NCBI GenBank assembly: GCA_046714175.1 | Contig: JBKKBI010000062.1 | Location: 1-64,000 of the forward strand | Direction of reading: 5' to 3' | Length of the DNA: 64,000 nucleotides | Source of the DNA: UBA11373 sp046714175 | GTDB lineage: Bacteria > Actinomycetota > Acidimicrobiia > Spongiisociales > UBA11373 | Shown here: one piece after another, positions 56,840-64,000 of the stretch | Numbering within the stretch: the stretch's first letter is position 1 | Layout of the letters: each line of letters begins with the position of its first letter | Notes under the pieces: model-generated | Told to the model about the DNA's origin: nothing | Seen by the model: the letters and a program-made list of their open reading frames with translations, nothing else | The model's database searches: none | Made by a program: the position numbers and the translations under genes

Positions 56840-58279
56840 GTGACCAACGTCGACTTCCTCGCCATCGCCCCCGAGCTCATCCTCACCGTCGCGGTGGTGG
56901 CGCTGCTGCTTGTCGACGTGCAATGGCGTCCCGGGCCGCGGTGGTGGGGGATCGCCGCCGCCGCTGGACTGCTCGGAGCCACCGCGGCTGCGGTGGTGCA
57001 CTGGATCGATCATCGGGGCGCCGACGCCGCCGGCTATTTCCAGGGGATGCTCGTAGTCGACGGCTTCTCCGCCGCCGCCGGGATCATCATCTTCACCATC
57101 ACCGGCCTCGCCCTGGTGGTGGCGTGGCCGCTGGTGCGCACCCAGGGTGGGCGCGGCGCCGAGTTCGTCGTGCTGGTCCTGGTGGCGGCGACCGGCGCTC
57201 ATCTCATGGCCGCGGCCGCCAACCTGGTGATGCTGTTCATCGCCCTCGAGGTGTTCTCGATCAGCCTCTACGTCCTCGCCGGCTTTACCCGGGAGCGTGC
57301 CGACTCCGACGAAGCGGCGCTCAAGTACTTCCTGCTGGGGGCACTGGCCTCGGCGATATTCCTCTATGGGATCGCTCTCGTCTTCGCCGCCACCGGCACC
57401 ACTTCGATCTACGGGGTCGGGGCATTCCTGGAGGGGACGCTGCTCTTTCGCCCCGGGATACTCCTCGCCGGTATCGCCCTGCTCGTCGTCGGACTCGGCT
57501 TCAAGGTCTCGGCGGCGCCGTTCCACGTGTGGTCGCCCGACGTGTATCAGGGCGCACCGGGTGGGATCACCGGGTTCCTCGCCGCAACGGCCAAGGTGGC
57601 TGGGTTCGCCGCCGCCGCCCGGGTGCTAACCGTAGCCCTCGACGCCCGCATCGAGGATTGGGCACCGGCGGTGGCGGTCATCGCCGCGGCGTCGATAGTC
57701 GTCGGCACGCTGCTGGCGATCGCGCAGACCGATCTCAAGCGCATGCTGGCGTATTCCAGCGTCGCCCACGCCGGGTTCATCCTCACCGCGCTCGTCGGCG
57801 GTACCGCCGGGATCGGGGAGATGTGGTTCTACGTCGCCACTTATGCCGTGCAGGTGGTCGCCGCCTTCGGCGTCGCCGCGGTGGTGTCGGGGCCGCAACA
57901 GGGTCCGGCGCCACTGGCCGACTATGCCGGGCTGGCCACCCGGGCTCCGGGCTTGGCCACGGTGCTCGCCCTCATGATGCTGGCGATGGGAGGCATCCCG
58001 ATCACCGCCGGGTTCGTCGGCAAGGCGGCGGTGTTCAGCGCCGCGCTCGAGGCGGACTACCTGTGGTTGGTCGTGCTGGCTCTTGTGGCCGCCGTGGCTG
58101 GCTTGTTCTTCTATCTGCGAGTCGTGGTGCTGATGTACATGCAGCCCGGCGACGCGGCGGCGATCAAGACTCCGGGCGGCACCCGACTGGTGCTACTCGG
58201 GAGCGCCGTATTCACGGTGGTCGCTGGTGTCGTGCCCTGGCCGCTGCTGCGGTGGTTAGGCGAGGCACTGCCGCTGTAA
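56840..58279 (+). CDS. nuoN: NADH-quinone oxidoreductase subunit N (antiporter-like)
   Basis: A 479-residue antiporter-like subunit, last gene of the operon. Conserved parts are FIALEVFSISLYVLAGFTRERADSDEAALKYFLLGA (Glu), LGFKVSAAPFHVWSPDVYQGAPGGITGFLAATAKVAGF and LKRMLAYSSVAHAGFIL. GTG 56840 follows the heptamer tract; AAGGCGG lies 9 nt upstream. A cluster of GC-rich hairpins follows the stop. Confidence 0.95.
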   Translation: MTNVDFLAIAPELILTVAVVALLLVDVQWRPGPRWWGIAAAAGLLGATAAAVVHWIDHRGADAAGYFQGMLVVDGFSAAAGIIIFTITGLALVVAWPLVRTQGGRGAEFVVLVLVAATGAHLMAAAANLVMLFIALEVFSISLYVLAGFTRERADSDEAALKYFLLGALASAIFLYGIALVFAATGTTSIYGVGAFLEGTLLFRPGILLAGIALLVVGLGFKVSAAPFHVWSPDVYQGAPGGITGFLAATAKVAGFAAAARVLTVALDARIEDWAPAVAVIAAASIVVGTLLAIAQTDLKRMLAYSSVAHAGFILTALVGGTAGIGEMWFYVATYAVQVVAAFGVAAVVSGPQQGPAPLADYAGLATRAPGLATVLALMMLAMGGIPITAGFVGKAAVFSAALEADYLWLVVLALVAAVAGLFFYLRVVVLMYMQPGDAAAIKTPGGTRLVLLGSAVFTVVAGVVPWPLLRWLGEALPL

Positions 58280-58326
58280 AGAGCAGCGGGCTTCCGGTGA
58301 CAGTGCTGTGGCTGAGGGGTCTGTTT

Positions 58327-58345
58327 CCTCCCCCGGAGGGGGAGG
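58327..58345 (+). terminator. GC-rich hairpin after nuoN
   Basis: CCTCCCCC (58327-58334), GGA loop, GGGGGAGG (58338-58345): a perfect 8-bp stem about 50 nt past the nuoN stop. GGCCC-GGA-GGGCC (58347-58359) forms a second stem directly after it. Confidence 0.55.
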
Positions 58346-58440
58346 TGGCCCGGAGGGCCGGAGGGGGAAATCGCGCCGGACCACCTCAGGGACATTCCCC
58401 CCTCCCGGCTTCGCCGTACTCCCCCCTCAGGGGGAGAAAC
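58327..58440. repeat. Dispersed GC-rich repeat element, copy 2 plus an inverted partner
   Basis: GGTGGCCCGGAGGGCCGGAG plus GGGGAA matches the 40580-40625 element. A facing partner (CCCCTCCCGGCTTCGCCG and CTCCCCC-CTCA-GGGGGAG at 58419-58436) follows about 40 bp later, making an inverted arrangement between the nuo operon and the bactofilin-like gene. Confidence 0.6.
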
Positions 58441-58472
58441 GGAGCTGGTGACACCGAGGACTGACGACTCCG

Positions 58473-58478
58473 TATCCT
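58473..58478 (+). promoter_or_regulatory. Leaderless-type -10 hexamer (TATCCT) for the bactofilin-like gene
   Basis: TATCCT, 6 nt, then ATG at 58485. Confidence 0.5.
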
Positions 58479-58484
58479 CCGCCA

Positions 58485-59594
58485 ATGCTCCGACCCGCCC
58501 GACTATTCGGCATCACGCTGGTCGCGGCGCTGGCTGCGCTCCCTCTGTTCTTGTCCAGCCTCCGTATCTCGGGGCGGGTGATCGTCACCGCCGAGGATGT
58601 CGTCACCGAGGATCTCTACGCCTTTGGTGATCGGGTCATCGTCGAAGGAGTCATCCAGGGCGATCTGTTCGTGGTCACCGGCCATCTCACCGTCACCGGC
58701 CGGGTGGAGGGCGATGTGATGGGGATGGTGGGGGGTCCTGCCCGTATCGATGGTGAGGTGACTGGGTCGGTGCGCCTCGCGGCCGTCGATCTGGTGATCA
58801 CCGGTTCGGTTGGCGACGATGCGGCGCTGGTGACGGCAGAGAGCACCATCGAAGGTTCGGTGGGACGCGACGTTCTGGTCATCGCCGGATCGATCGCCCT
58901 CGATGGTTCCGTGGGGCGAGATGTACGCGCCCAGGCGATGCGGTTGTCGATCGACGGGCCCATCGCCCGCGATGTTCATGCCCGCACCGGACGCCTCGCT
59001 CTGGAGGACGAGGCTGTGGTCGGCGGCGATGTGCTCTACAAGGCATCCTCCGATGCCCGGGTGGATCCGGCTGCTGCTGTCAACGGCCGGCTCACCAGGC
59101 GCGACGTGATTGCCCCGGTGTGGGCCAAGGCCGTGTCTCGCCTCTTCCTCTTCTTCAGCACCGTCGGCTTCGTATTTGCCGGACTGGTGGCGGCATGGTT
59201 ATTTCGCGGCTGGTCGGCTCGGGCGGTCACCGCGGCGGAGCGGCGGCCAGGCCGCTCGGCGGTGATCGGACTCGGCATCGTCTTATTGCCCCCGGTGCTG
59301 GTGCTGCCGCTGTTCCTCACCCTGGTCGGTATCCCACTGGCGCTGATGCTGCTGTTGGCCTGGTTGGGAGCGCTGTTCCTCGGCCCTCTACCCGCGGTGA
59401 CGGCGGCCGGCAAGAGAATCGTGAAGGGCCGGGGTGGTTTCGCCGCGGCGCTGGTAGTGGGGACCCTGGTGTGGCGCGGGGCGATGTGGCTGCTGCCACT
59501 GATCGCGGTGCTGCTCTATCTGACTGCGCTGCTGATCGGGGTCGGCGCCTACGGCTCTGCAGCCTGGGAGTTGCGGCGGGAGAGCGCCCCCTGA
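58485..59594 (+). CDS. Bactofilin-like beta-helix protein with C-terminal membrane domain
   Basis: A 369-residue protein. After an N-terminal helix (LFGITLVAALAALPLFLSSL) about 180 residues form a right-handed beta-helix with short repeats ending in (V/I)-x-G-(D/S)-V-x-G (VIVEGVIQGDLFVV, LTVTGRVEGDVMGM, ARIDGEVTGSVRLA, STIEGSVGRDVLVI, IALDGSVGRDVRAQ), like polymer-forming bactofilins. The last 150 residues contain four membrane helices (LFLFFSTVGFVFAGLVAAWLF; VIGLGIVLLPPVLVLPLFLTLV; LALMLLLAWLGALFLG; LLPLIAVLLYLTALLIGVG). Function unknown; cell-shape or envelope organisation is plausible. TATCCT lies 6 nt before the ATG. Confidence 0.8.
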   Translation: MLRPARLFGITLVAALAALPLFLSSLRISGRVIVTAEDVVTEDLYAFGDRVIVEGVIQGDLFVVTGHLTVTGRVEGDVMGMVGGPARIDGEVTGSVRLAAVDLVITGSVGDDAALVTAESTIEGSVGRDVLVIAGSIALDGSVGRDVRAQAMRLSIDGPIARDVHARTGRLALEDEAVVGGDVLYKASSDARVDPAAAVNGRLTRRDVIAPVWAKAVSRLFLFFSTVGFVFAGLVAAWLFRGWSARAVTAAERRPGRSAVIGLGIVLLPPVLVLPLFLTLVGIPLALMLLLAWLGALFLGPLPAVTAAGKRIVKGRGGFAAALVVGTLVWRGAMWLLPLIAVLLYLTALLIGVGAYGSAAWELRRESAP

Positions 59595-59739
59595 CCCTGT
59601 TTACAAACCAGGCCAACGGTAGGGTGACTGTGGATCATTCTCCCAGTGGGAGTGGCCGTGGGACACAGGGGTGTTCCACCAACCAGGGCACCGGCAGTAG
59701 CCGGATTGGGCCCGTGAGGCTCCGAATTCAGGAGCCGGG

Positions 59740-60027
59740 ATGGAGTTAGTGATGCAGAGATCTTCTTATATGGGCCTATTGGTATTCGGAGTCGTTCTCG
59801 CCGTGGTCGGCGCAATCATGAAGTTCGCCGTCACGGTGACCACCGAGGGGTTCAACATCAACACGGCCGGGACGATCATGCTGGTCGTCGGCATCCTCGC
59901 CGCCCTTGTTGGACTCGGCCTGGCCCTCATGGGTCGGACCACTCGCAGCACCACCACCGAGCGCGTCCTCGACACGCCCACCGGTCAGGTCCGCACCCAG
60001 GAGACGAGAGCCAACCTGGAGGGCTAG
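59740..60027 (+). CDS. Small membrane protein, DUF6458-like
   Basis: A 95-residue protein with two helices (YMGLLVFGVVLAVVGAIMKFAV and AGTIMLVVGILAALVGLGLAL) and a Thr/Arg-rich C-terminal tail (TTRSTTTERVLDTPTGQVRTQE). The first helix, F-x-(V)NINTAGTIML-like turn and second helix match the actinobacterial DUF6458 pattern. AGGAG lies 6 nt before ATG 59740; an internal ATG at 59770 is the alternative. A strong terminator follows. Confidence 0.75.
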   Translation: MELVMQRSSYMGLLVFGVVLAVVGAIMKFAVTVTTEGFNINTAGTIMLVVGILAALVGLGLALMGRTTRSTTTERVLDTPTGQVRTQETRANLEG

Positions 60028-60045
60028 AGGCAGCCTGAATTTGCG

Positions 60046-60080
60046 ATGCGGCCGGTGGCAGTCCCACCGGCCGCATTGTT
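60046..60080. terminator. Bidirectional hairpin terminator between DUF6458-like gene and fbpC
   Basis: ATGCGGCCGGTGG (60046-60058) and CCACCGGCCGCAT (60064-60076) form a perfect 13-bp stem with a 5-nt loop, followed by TTGTT on the plus strand. It lies between converging genes. Confidence 0.85.
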
Positions 60081-60085
60081 AGCGC

Positions 60086-61099
60086 CTAGTGGCTTCCCAA
60101 CACCACAACCTCACCGATCTCATAGCGCACCCGGTCTCCGGTGTGGAAGATGGGGTGCGGTCCGTTGCGTGCCAATAGCCTGCGCCCGTCGGCAACGTGC
60201 AGGGTGACCAGCTGATCGTGCCCGTAGTACTCGTGATCCACCACTAGTGCTGGTCCGCCGGAGTCGGCGGTGATGCGCACCTGCTCGGGACGCACCAGTA
60301 CCTCGGCGCGTTCGCCATCGGGGGCATCGGTGGGGAAGCGTCCCAACGGAGTATCGACTATCCCCGCCCGAACGGTTCCTTCGACAAAGGCACCCTCGCC
60401 GAGGAACTGTGCCACCCAGCGGTCGACGGGGCGCCGGTACAGATCATGGGGCGAAGCCGTCTGGATCACCCGCCCCTCTCGCATCACCGCCAACACATCG
60501 CTTATCGCCAGCGCCTCCGACTGATCGTGGGTGACGAACACCGTGGTGGTGCGCGCCTCCACCAGGATGCCGCGCACTTCGCGGCGGATCTTTTCGCGCT
60601 GGGGGGCGTCGAGGTTGGAGAAGGGTTCATCGAGCAGGATCACCGCAGGTGCGGGCGCCAGCGCCCGTGCCAAGGCGACCCGTTGCTGCTCGCCCCCGGA
60701 TAACTCGTGAGGGAGGCGTTGCTCCATCCCGGTAAGCCCCACCATGTCGAGGACTTCGGTGATGCGGCGTCGCACACCCCTGGGGAGCCCGTACCCGACG
60801 TTCTCGCCCACGGTCATGTGCGGGAAAAGCGCAAAGTCCTGAAAGACCATCCCGACCCGGCGTCGCTCCGGGGGCACGAAGGTGGTGTCATCGACCACAG
60901 TGACCCCATCCACTGCCACCGACCCTGAGTCGGGGCGTTCGAATCCGGCGATGAGGCGCAGCGCCGTCGTCTTCCCCGAACCGGAGGGACCGAGCAGACC
61001 GAGCACCCGGCCGGTGGGAGCTGTGAGGGAGAAACCGTCCAGGATCGGCTTCTCGGCAAAACGCTTCACCAGCCCGTGGCACACGATGGCGTCGGTCAT
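60086..61099 (-). CDS. fbpC: Iron(III) ABC transporter ATP-binding protein (FbpC-type)
   Basis: A 337-residue ATPase. Walker A GLLGPSGSGKTTALRL, Q-loop GMVFQDFALFPHMTVGENV, signature LSGGEQQRVALARAL, Walker B ILLDEPFSNLD and H-loop VFVTHDQSEAL are complete. A C-terminal TOBE-like domain (EVLVRPEQVRITADSGGPALVVDHEYYGHDQLVTLHVADG) completes the FbpC/PotA arrangement. ATG 61099 overlaps the permease stop (ATGA). The long frame upstream is a shadow of the permease gene. Confidence 0.9.
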   Translation of the reverse strand: MTDAIVCHGLVKRFAEKPILDGFSLTAPTGRVLGLLGPSGSGKTTALRLIAGFERPDSGSVAVDGVTVVDDTTFVPPERRRVGMVFQDFALFPHMTVGENVGYGLPRGVRRRITEVLDMVGLTGMEQRLPHELSGGEQQRVALARALAPAPAVILLDEPFSNLDAPQREKIRREVRGILVEARTTTVFVTHDQSEALAISDVLAVMREGRVIQTASPHDLYRRPVDRWVAQFLGEGAFVEGTVRAGIVDTPLGRFPTDAPDGERAEVLVRPEQVRITADSGGPALVVDHEYYGHDQLVTLHVADGRRLLARNGPHPIFHTGDRVRYEIGEVVVLGSH

Positions 61100-62700
61100 G
61101 TCTCCCGCCTCGTGAGCAGGTAGGTGGGGATGGCGGCCACGAGGAGCAAAAGTATCGCCGGGATCGCCGCCCGGGAGTACAACAACGAGTCGGCGGCGGC
61201 CCACACATCCACGGCGAGGGTCTCGAACCCCGTGGGCCGGAGCAGCAGCGTCGCCGGCAACTCCTTCAACGTGGTGAGGAATACGAGCAAGGCCCCGGTC
61301 ACCAGCCCGGGACGGACGATTGGGGCGGTGATGCGCAACATGGTGCGTCCCGGTCCGGCGCCCAGCGAGCGTGAGGCTTCCTCGATGGAGGGACTCACCT
61401 GGAGCACCGCGGCGCGCACCGGTCCCAAAGCCTGGGCGAAGAACACCGCGGCGTACACCGCCACCAGCACCACGAGGCTCTGGTACAGGCCGCCCAGGTA
61501 ACGGGAGGCGAAGAAGACCATCGCCAAACCCACGGTGATGTGGGGGAGGGCGAAGACCGTGTACGCGGCACGCTCCACCCAGCGCGTGGTGCGCGACGGG
61601 TGGCGGGCGAGGAGCACCGCGGTGGGGAGTGCCAGCACCGCTGCCAGCGCGGCCGCCAGGATCGCCGCGAGCAGCGAACCCCGCACCGCATCCCAGGGAA
61701 TCACCCGGCCCGCCGACGCGCCCCGAACCGCCCACGACGCCAGCACGCCGGCAGGGGCGACGAGCGCGATGGTGGCGAGCAGGCCGAGGGAGAGGCTCCC
61801 CAGGATCCGTCCCCGGCGTCGCAGCGCCACGGGGCGGGGCATGCGCCGAACCGGGCGTCCGTGATACCCGGCGCGGCCTCGGGTGCGCCACTCCGCCCAC
61901 ACCACGACCAGGGCCAGCAGCACCAGCAGTAATGCCAGTACCGCGGCCGGGGTTCGATCCAGCCGTCCGGAGTACTGGGCGTAGACCATGCGGCTGAACG
62001 AGTCGAACCGAACCAGCGATACCGCCCCAAAGTCGGACAGTGTGTAGAGCGCCACCACCAGCAGGCTGGCGCCCAGGGCGGGTCGCAATTGCGGCAACAC
62101 GATGGTGCGGAAGGTGCGCCCCGGGCCGGCGCCGAGTCCCCGCGCCGCCTCCTCGTGGGCAGGGTCTAGGCGGCGCCACGCCGCCGCCGCGGCGAGGAAC
62201 ACGTATGGGTAGGCGGCGATGGTGAGCGTCAGCCATGCCGCCGGCAGCCCGGAGACCACCGGGATGGTGAAACCTGTGAGGTCGGAGAGATAGCCGCGGG
62301 GACCGGCGGCGGCGAGCAGCGCCAGCGCGATCACGTAGGAAGGCATGACCAGGGGAAGCGCCACTACCACCCGCCACCCGCGCCTGCCCGGGAGATCGGT
62401 CGCCTCGGTGAGCCAGGCAGCGCCGATCCCGACCGCCGCGGTGGTGCACGCCACCAGGCTGACCAGGACGGCTGTGTTGAGAACGAGCCGGCCGGTTTGC
62501 GGGGAGAACACCACGTCGCTGATCGTCGAACTCGAGGCCAGCACCCGACCGATGAGGTTGGCGAAAGGCACCAGCGCGGGGAGCAGCGCCAACGCCGGAG
62601 CCACCCACAGCCAGCGCGGCGCCCGGGACCGTCGCCGCGCCGCCGGCACCTCGTCGGACGGTGTCGGGGCCAGTGGCGGTGCGACCGCGCTCACGGTCAC
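61096..62700 (-). CDS. fbpB: Iron(III) ABC transporter permease, two fused halves (FbpB-type)
   Basis: A 534-residue protein with about 12 helices in two homologous halves, each with an EAA-type loop for ATPase contact: HEEAARGLGAGPGRTFRTIVLPQLRPALGAS in the first and IEEASRSLGAGPGRTMLRITAPIVRPGLVTG in the second. The basic linker between halves (WRTRGRAGYHGRPVRRMPRP) is cytoplasmic. This duplicated form is typical of FbpB/SfuB. GTG 62700 overlaps the substrate-binding gene stop (GTGA). Confidence 0.9.
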   Translation of the reverse strand: MTVSAVAPPLAPTPSDEVPAARRRSRAPRWLWVAPALALLPALVPFANLIGRVLASSSTISDVVFSPQTGRLVLNTAVLVSLVACTTAAVGIGAAWLTEATDLPGRRGWRVVVALPLVMPSYVIALALLAAAGPRGYLSDLTGFTIPVVSGLPAAWLTLTIAAYPYVFLAAAAAWRRLDPAHEEAARGLGAGPGRTFRTIVLPQLRPALGASLLVVALYTLSDFGAVSLVRFDSFSRMVYAQYSGRLDRTPAAVLALLLVLLALVVVWAEWRTRGRAGYHGRPVRRMPRPVALRRRGRILGSLSLGLLATIALVAPAGVLASWAVRGASAGRVIPWDAVRGSLLAAILAAALAAVLALPTAVLLARHPSRTTRWVERAAYTVFALPHITVGLAMVFFASRYLGGLYQSLVVLVAVYAAVFFAQALGPVRAAVLQVSPSIEEASRSLGAGPGRTMLRITAPIVRPGLVTGALLVFLTTLKELPATLLLRPTGFETLAVDVWAAADSLLYSRAAIPAILLLLVAAIPTYLLTRRET

Positions 62701-63695
62701 AGGAGTCCGGAGGCGGAGACCAAGTCGGTGGCGAGGTCCAGCACCGTCGCCAGATCGGAGAGATCGACCTCGGGCTGAGCCAGATCGTCGAGGGCGGGAA
62801 GGCCCGCCGGAGCATTCAGTCCAGTGAGGAGCGGGTACTCGAAGGTCTCTTCTGCGAAGTAGCGCTGCGACTCCTCGGCGAGCAGAAACTCGACGAAGCG
62901 TGTCGCCGCGTCGCCGGCGTCGCTGGTGGCGAGGATCCCCACCCCGGCGGGCATCACCAACGACGCCGCGCTCGCGGTCGTAAAGAAGTGGTTGGCGGCG
63001 GTCGTCTCCCCCTGATCGGCGATCAAGCCGAGCAGGTAGTAGTGGTTTACCAGACCCACCTCGACTGTTCCCTGGTCGACGGCGGCGACGATGGGTGCGT
63101 TGCCGGAGAAGATCTGGGGATCGTTGGCGGCGATGGCCTCGAGCCAGTTGCGGGTGCGGCCCTCGCCGCGTTCCAGGATCATCGCGGCGACGAAGGCGAG
63201 GAACGAGGCGTTGGAGGGTGCGATGCCGATCCGACCCCGCCACACCGGATCCATGAACCCGTCGACGTCGGTGGGGAGGTCTGCCGCGGACAGCTTGGTG
63301 GAGTCGTAGACCACGACCCGGCTGCGCCCGCTAACTCCGACCCAGAGGCGATCACGGTCGGAGAAGCGTGCCGGGACCAACTCGAGGATCGACTCAGGAA
63401 GAGGGGCGAAGAGGCCGGCTTCGGCCACGGCGCCGAGTGACGCCGGATCCTGAGCGAAGAAGACGTCGGCCGGACTGTTGGCTCCCTCCTCGCGCAGGGT
63501 GGCAGCCAGGTCGGTGCTGGAGGCGTAGCGCGCCTCGACCGTGATCCCCGTCTCCGCCGCGAAGCGCGCGATCAGCGGAGCCACCAGCTCCTCCGAGCGA
63601 CCTACGTAGACGGTGATGCTCTCGGGGGCATCGTCACCGCAGGCGGTGGTGGCGAGCAGCAGGGCGATTGTGGCGAGAAGCAGTCGGCGGGGCAT
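62697..63695 (-). CDS. fbpA: Iron(III) ABC transporter substrate-binding lipoprotein (FbpA-type)
   Basis: A 332-residue lipoprotein: signal LLLATIALLLATTAC (Cys at 18), then a two-lobe ferric-binding fold. ITVYVGRSEELVAPLIARFAAETGI, the SSTDLAATLREEGANSPADVFFAQD region and the Tyr pair that binds iron in this family (VGLVNHYYLLGLI) are present. ATG 63695 starts the signal; GGAGG is about 12 nt upstream. It heads the fbpABC operon. An imperfect 18-bp palindrome at 63750-63767 lies upstream. Confidence 0.9.
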   Translation of the reverse strand: MPRRLLLATIALLLATTACGDDAPESITVYVGRSEELVAPLIARFAAETGITVEARYASSTDLAATLREEGANSPADVFFAQDPASLGAVAEAGLFAPLPESILELVPARFSDRDRLWVGVSGRSRVVVYDSTKLSAADLPTDVDGFMDPVWRGRIGIAPSNASFLAFVAAMILERGEGRTRNWLEAIAANDPQIFSGNAPIVAAVDQGTVEVGLVNHYYLLGLIADQGETTAANHFFTTASAASLVMPAGVGILATSDAGDAATRFVEFLLAEESQRYFAEETFEYPLLTGLNAPAGLPALDDLAQPEVDLSDLATVLDLATDLVSASGLL

Positions 63696-63749
63696 TTTGG
63701 CCAGGCCTCCGGTGATGTTCAGGTCGACCCCGCTATGGAGCCGAGATTT

Positions 63750-63767
63750 GTTATGGCGAGCCTGAAC
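63750..63767. promoter_or_regulatory. Imperfect palindrome upstream of fbpA (candidate metal-regulator operator)
   Basis: GTT-N2-GGC-N2-GCC-N2-AAC has dyad symmetry at 12 of 18 positions and lies 55 bp before the fbpA ATG. It loosely resembles DtxR/IdeR-type sites (TTAGG..., ...CCTAA) but is not a clear match. Confidence 0.3.
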
Positions 63768-63877
63768 ACTATTCCGGGCGGACAGTGATGGCAAAACTCG
63801 ACCCGAAATGTCAGCGAGACCGGCGTGGTCTTGCCGGATGACACCAACCTCCGGAGGGGCGCACCCGGCGCTAACCG

Positions 63878-64000
63878 TCAGCTGCGTCCTACCAAAAGGG
63901 GGATTCGGACCTCCTCCGGGGTGAGACCGCCGTGCTGGCCGATGAGCCGTTCGTCGGCGTGCTTGTGGAACACCACCCAGCCCGGCCGCGGCAAGAGGAT
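63878..64000 (-). CDS. Alkaline phosphatase-superfamily protein, C-terminal 40 residues (runs off the window)
   Basis: The minus strand from the right edge encodes the end of a protein: GWVVFHKHADERLIGQHGGL then TPEEVRIPLLVGRS and stop. The HGGLTPEE-(V)-x-(I/V)-PLL segment, with its metal-ligand-type His, is characteristic of the alkaline phosphatase/PglZ-like metalloenzyme superfamily near its C-terminus. The catalytic Thr/Ser and other metal ligands lie outside. The reading frame is open from the edge. Subfamily cannot be told. Confidence 0.6.
   Translation of the reverse strand: MLLPRPGWVVFHKHADERLIGQHGGLTPEEVRIPLLVGRS

Noticed and set aside
60086..62815. A 909-codon open frame covering the ABC ATPase and permease
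   Set aside because: The ATPase starts at 61099; the rest is a Pro/Arg/Gly-rich shadow of the permease read in the wrong phase.

Overview
The window is about 64 kb of GC-rich chromosomal DNA from an actinobacterium. A mycothiol glycosyltransferase (MshA), an RsiG-like c-di-GMP sensor, a menaquinone-type respiratory chain with a split cytochrome b, a coenzyme-B12-dependent ribonucleotide reductase with NrdR boxes, and many genes with a TANNNT hexamer 6-8 nt before the start codon (leaderless-type promoters) all fit Actinomycetota. The gene mixture makes class Acidimicrobiia my best guess, but that is inference. No rRNA, tRNA, CRISPR array, insertion sequence or prophage was seen.

Layout. 1-12.1 kb: the N-terminal part of an ECF sigma factor, a methyltransferase, a DNA glycosylase, VOC proteins, a lysine-rich histone-like protein, nrdJ with a promoter and tandem NrdR boxes, and a run of secreted, lipo- and small proteins. 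12.2-16.4 kb: an HMG-CoA-lyase-like protein and HPPD, divergent from an unknown protein and fumarylacetoacetase (tyrosine/homogentisate catabolism; no homogentisate dioxygenase is present). 16.5-26.8 kb: a MoaD-membrane fusion, hisC, an M23 peptidase, an RsiG-like protein, an asparaginase, an acyltransferase and mshA; then a 390-bp structured non-coding region, a Clp1-like ATPase, a SAM hydrolase, a glutaredoxin-like protein and Rex. 26.8-35.3 kb: two divergent respiratory clusters. The leftward one encodes a membrane protein, a 2x[4Fe-4S] ferredoxin, split cytochrome b, Rieske protein, a di-heme cytochrome c and another membrane protein. The rightward one encodes a CcoN-like/CcoO fusion whose CcoN part appears to have lost its metal-ligand histidines, and a CcoP-like cytochrome c. 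35.3-43.0 kb: threonine aldolase, geranylgeranyl-reductase-type oxidoreductase, lipoproteins, a DMT exporter, DUF1801, a nuclease-like protein and a VOC protein. 43.3-58.3 kb: a complete 14-gene complex I operon, nuoA-N. 58.5-64 kb: a bactofilin-like membrane protein, a small membrane protein, an iron(III) ABC transporter (fbpABC type) and the C-terminus of an alkaline-phosphatase-family protein.

How it works together. Complex I (NADH to menaquinone), the Rieske/cytochrome b complex with its own cytochromes c, the CcoO/CcoP-like cytochromes, Rex (NADH/NAD sensing) and perhaps the geranylgeranyl reductase (quinone side chain) form a respiratory island. No terminal oxidase with intact heme-copper ligands lies in the window.

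The most unusual features are (i) a family of intergenic tandem repeats, all with an exact 7-bp unit but different unit sequences, found at every non-overlapping junction of the nuo operon except the 4-nt nuoH-nuoI gap and at several other loci; (ii) the CcoN-like fusion without histidine ligands; (iii) a shared 27-residue N-terminal motif in two unrelated respiratory subunits; (iv) the MoaD-membrane fusion; and (v) an HMG-CoA-lyase-like gene that seems to start with CTG and has Ser in place of the catalytic Cys.
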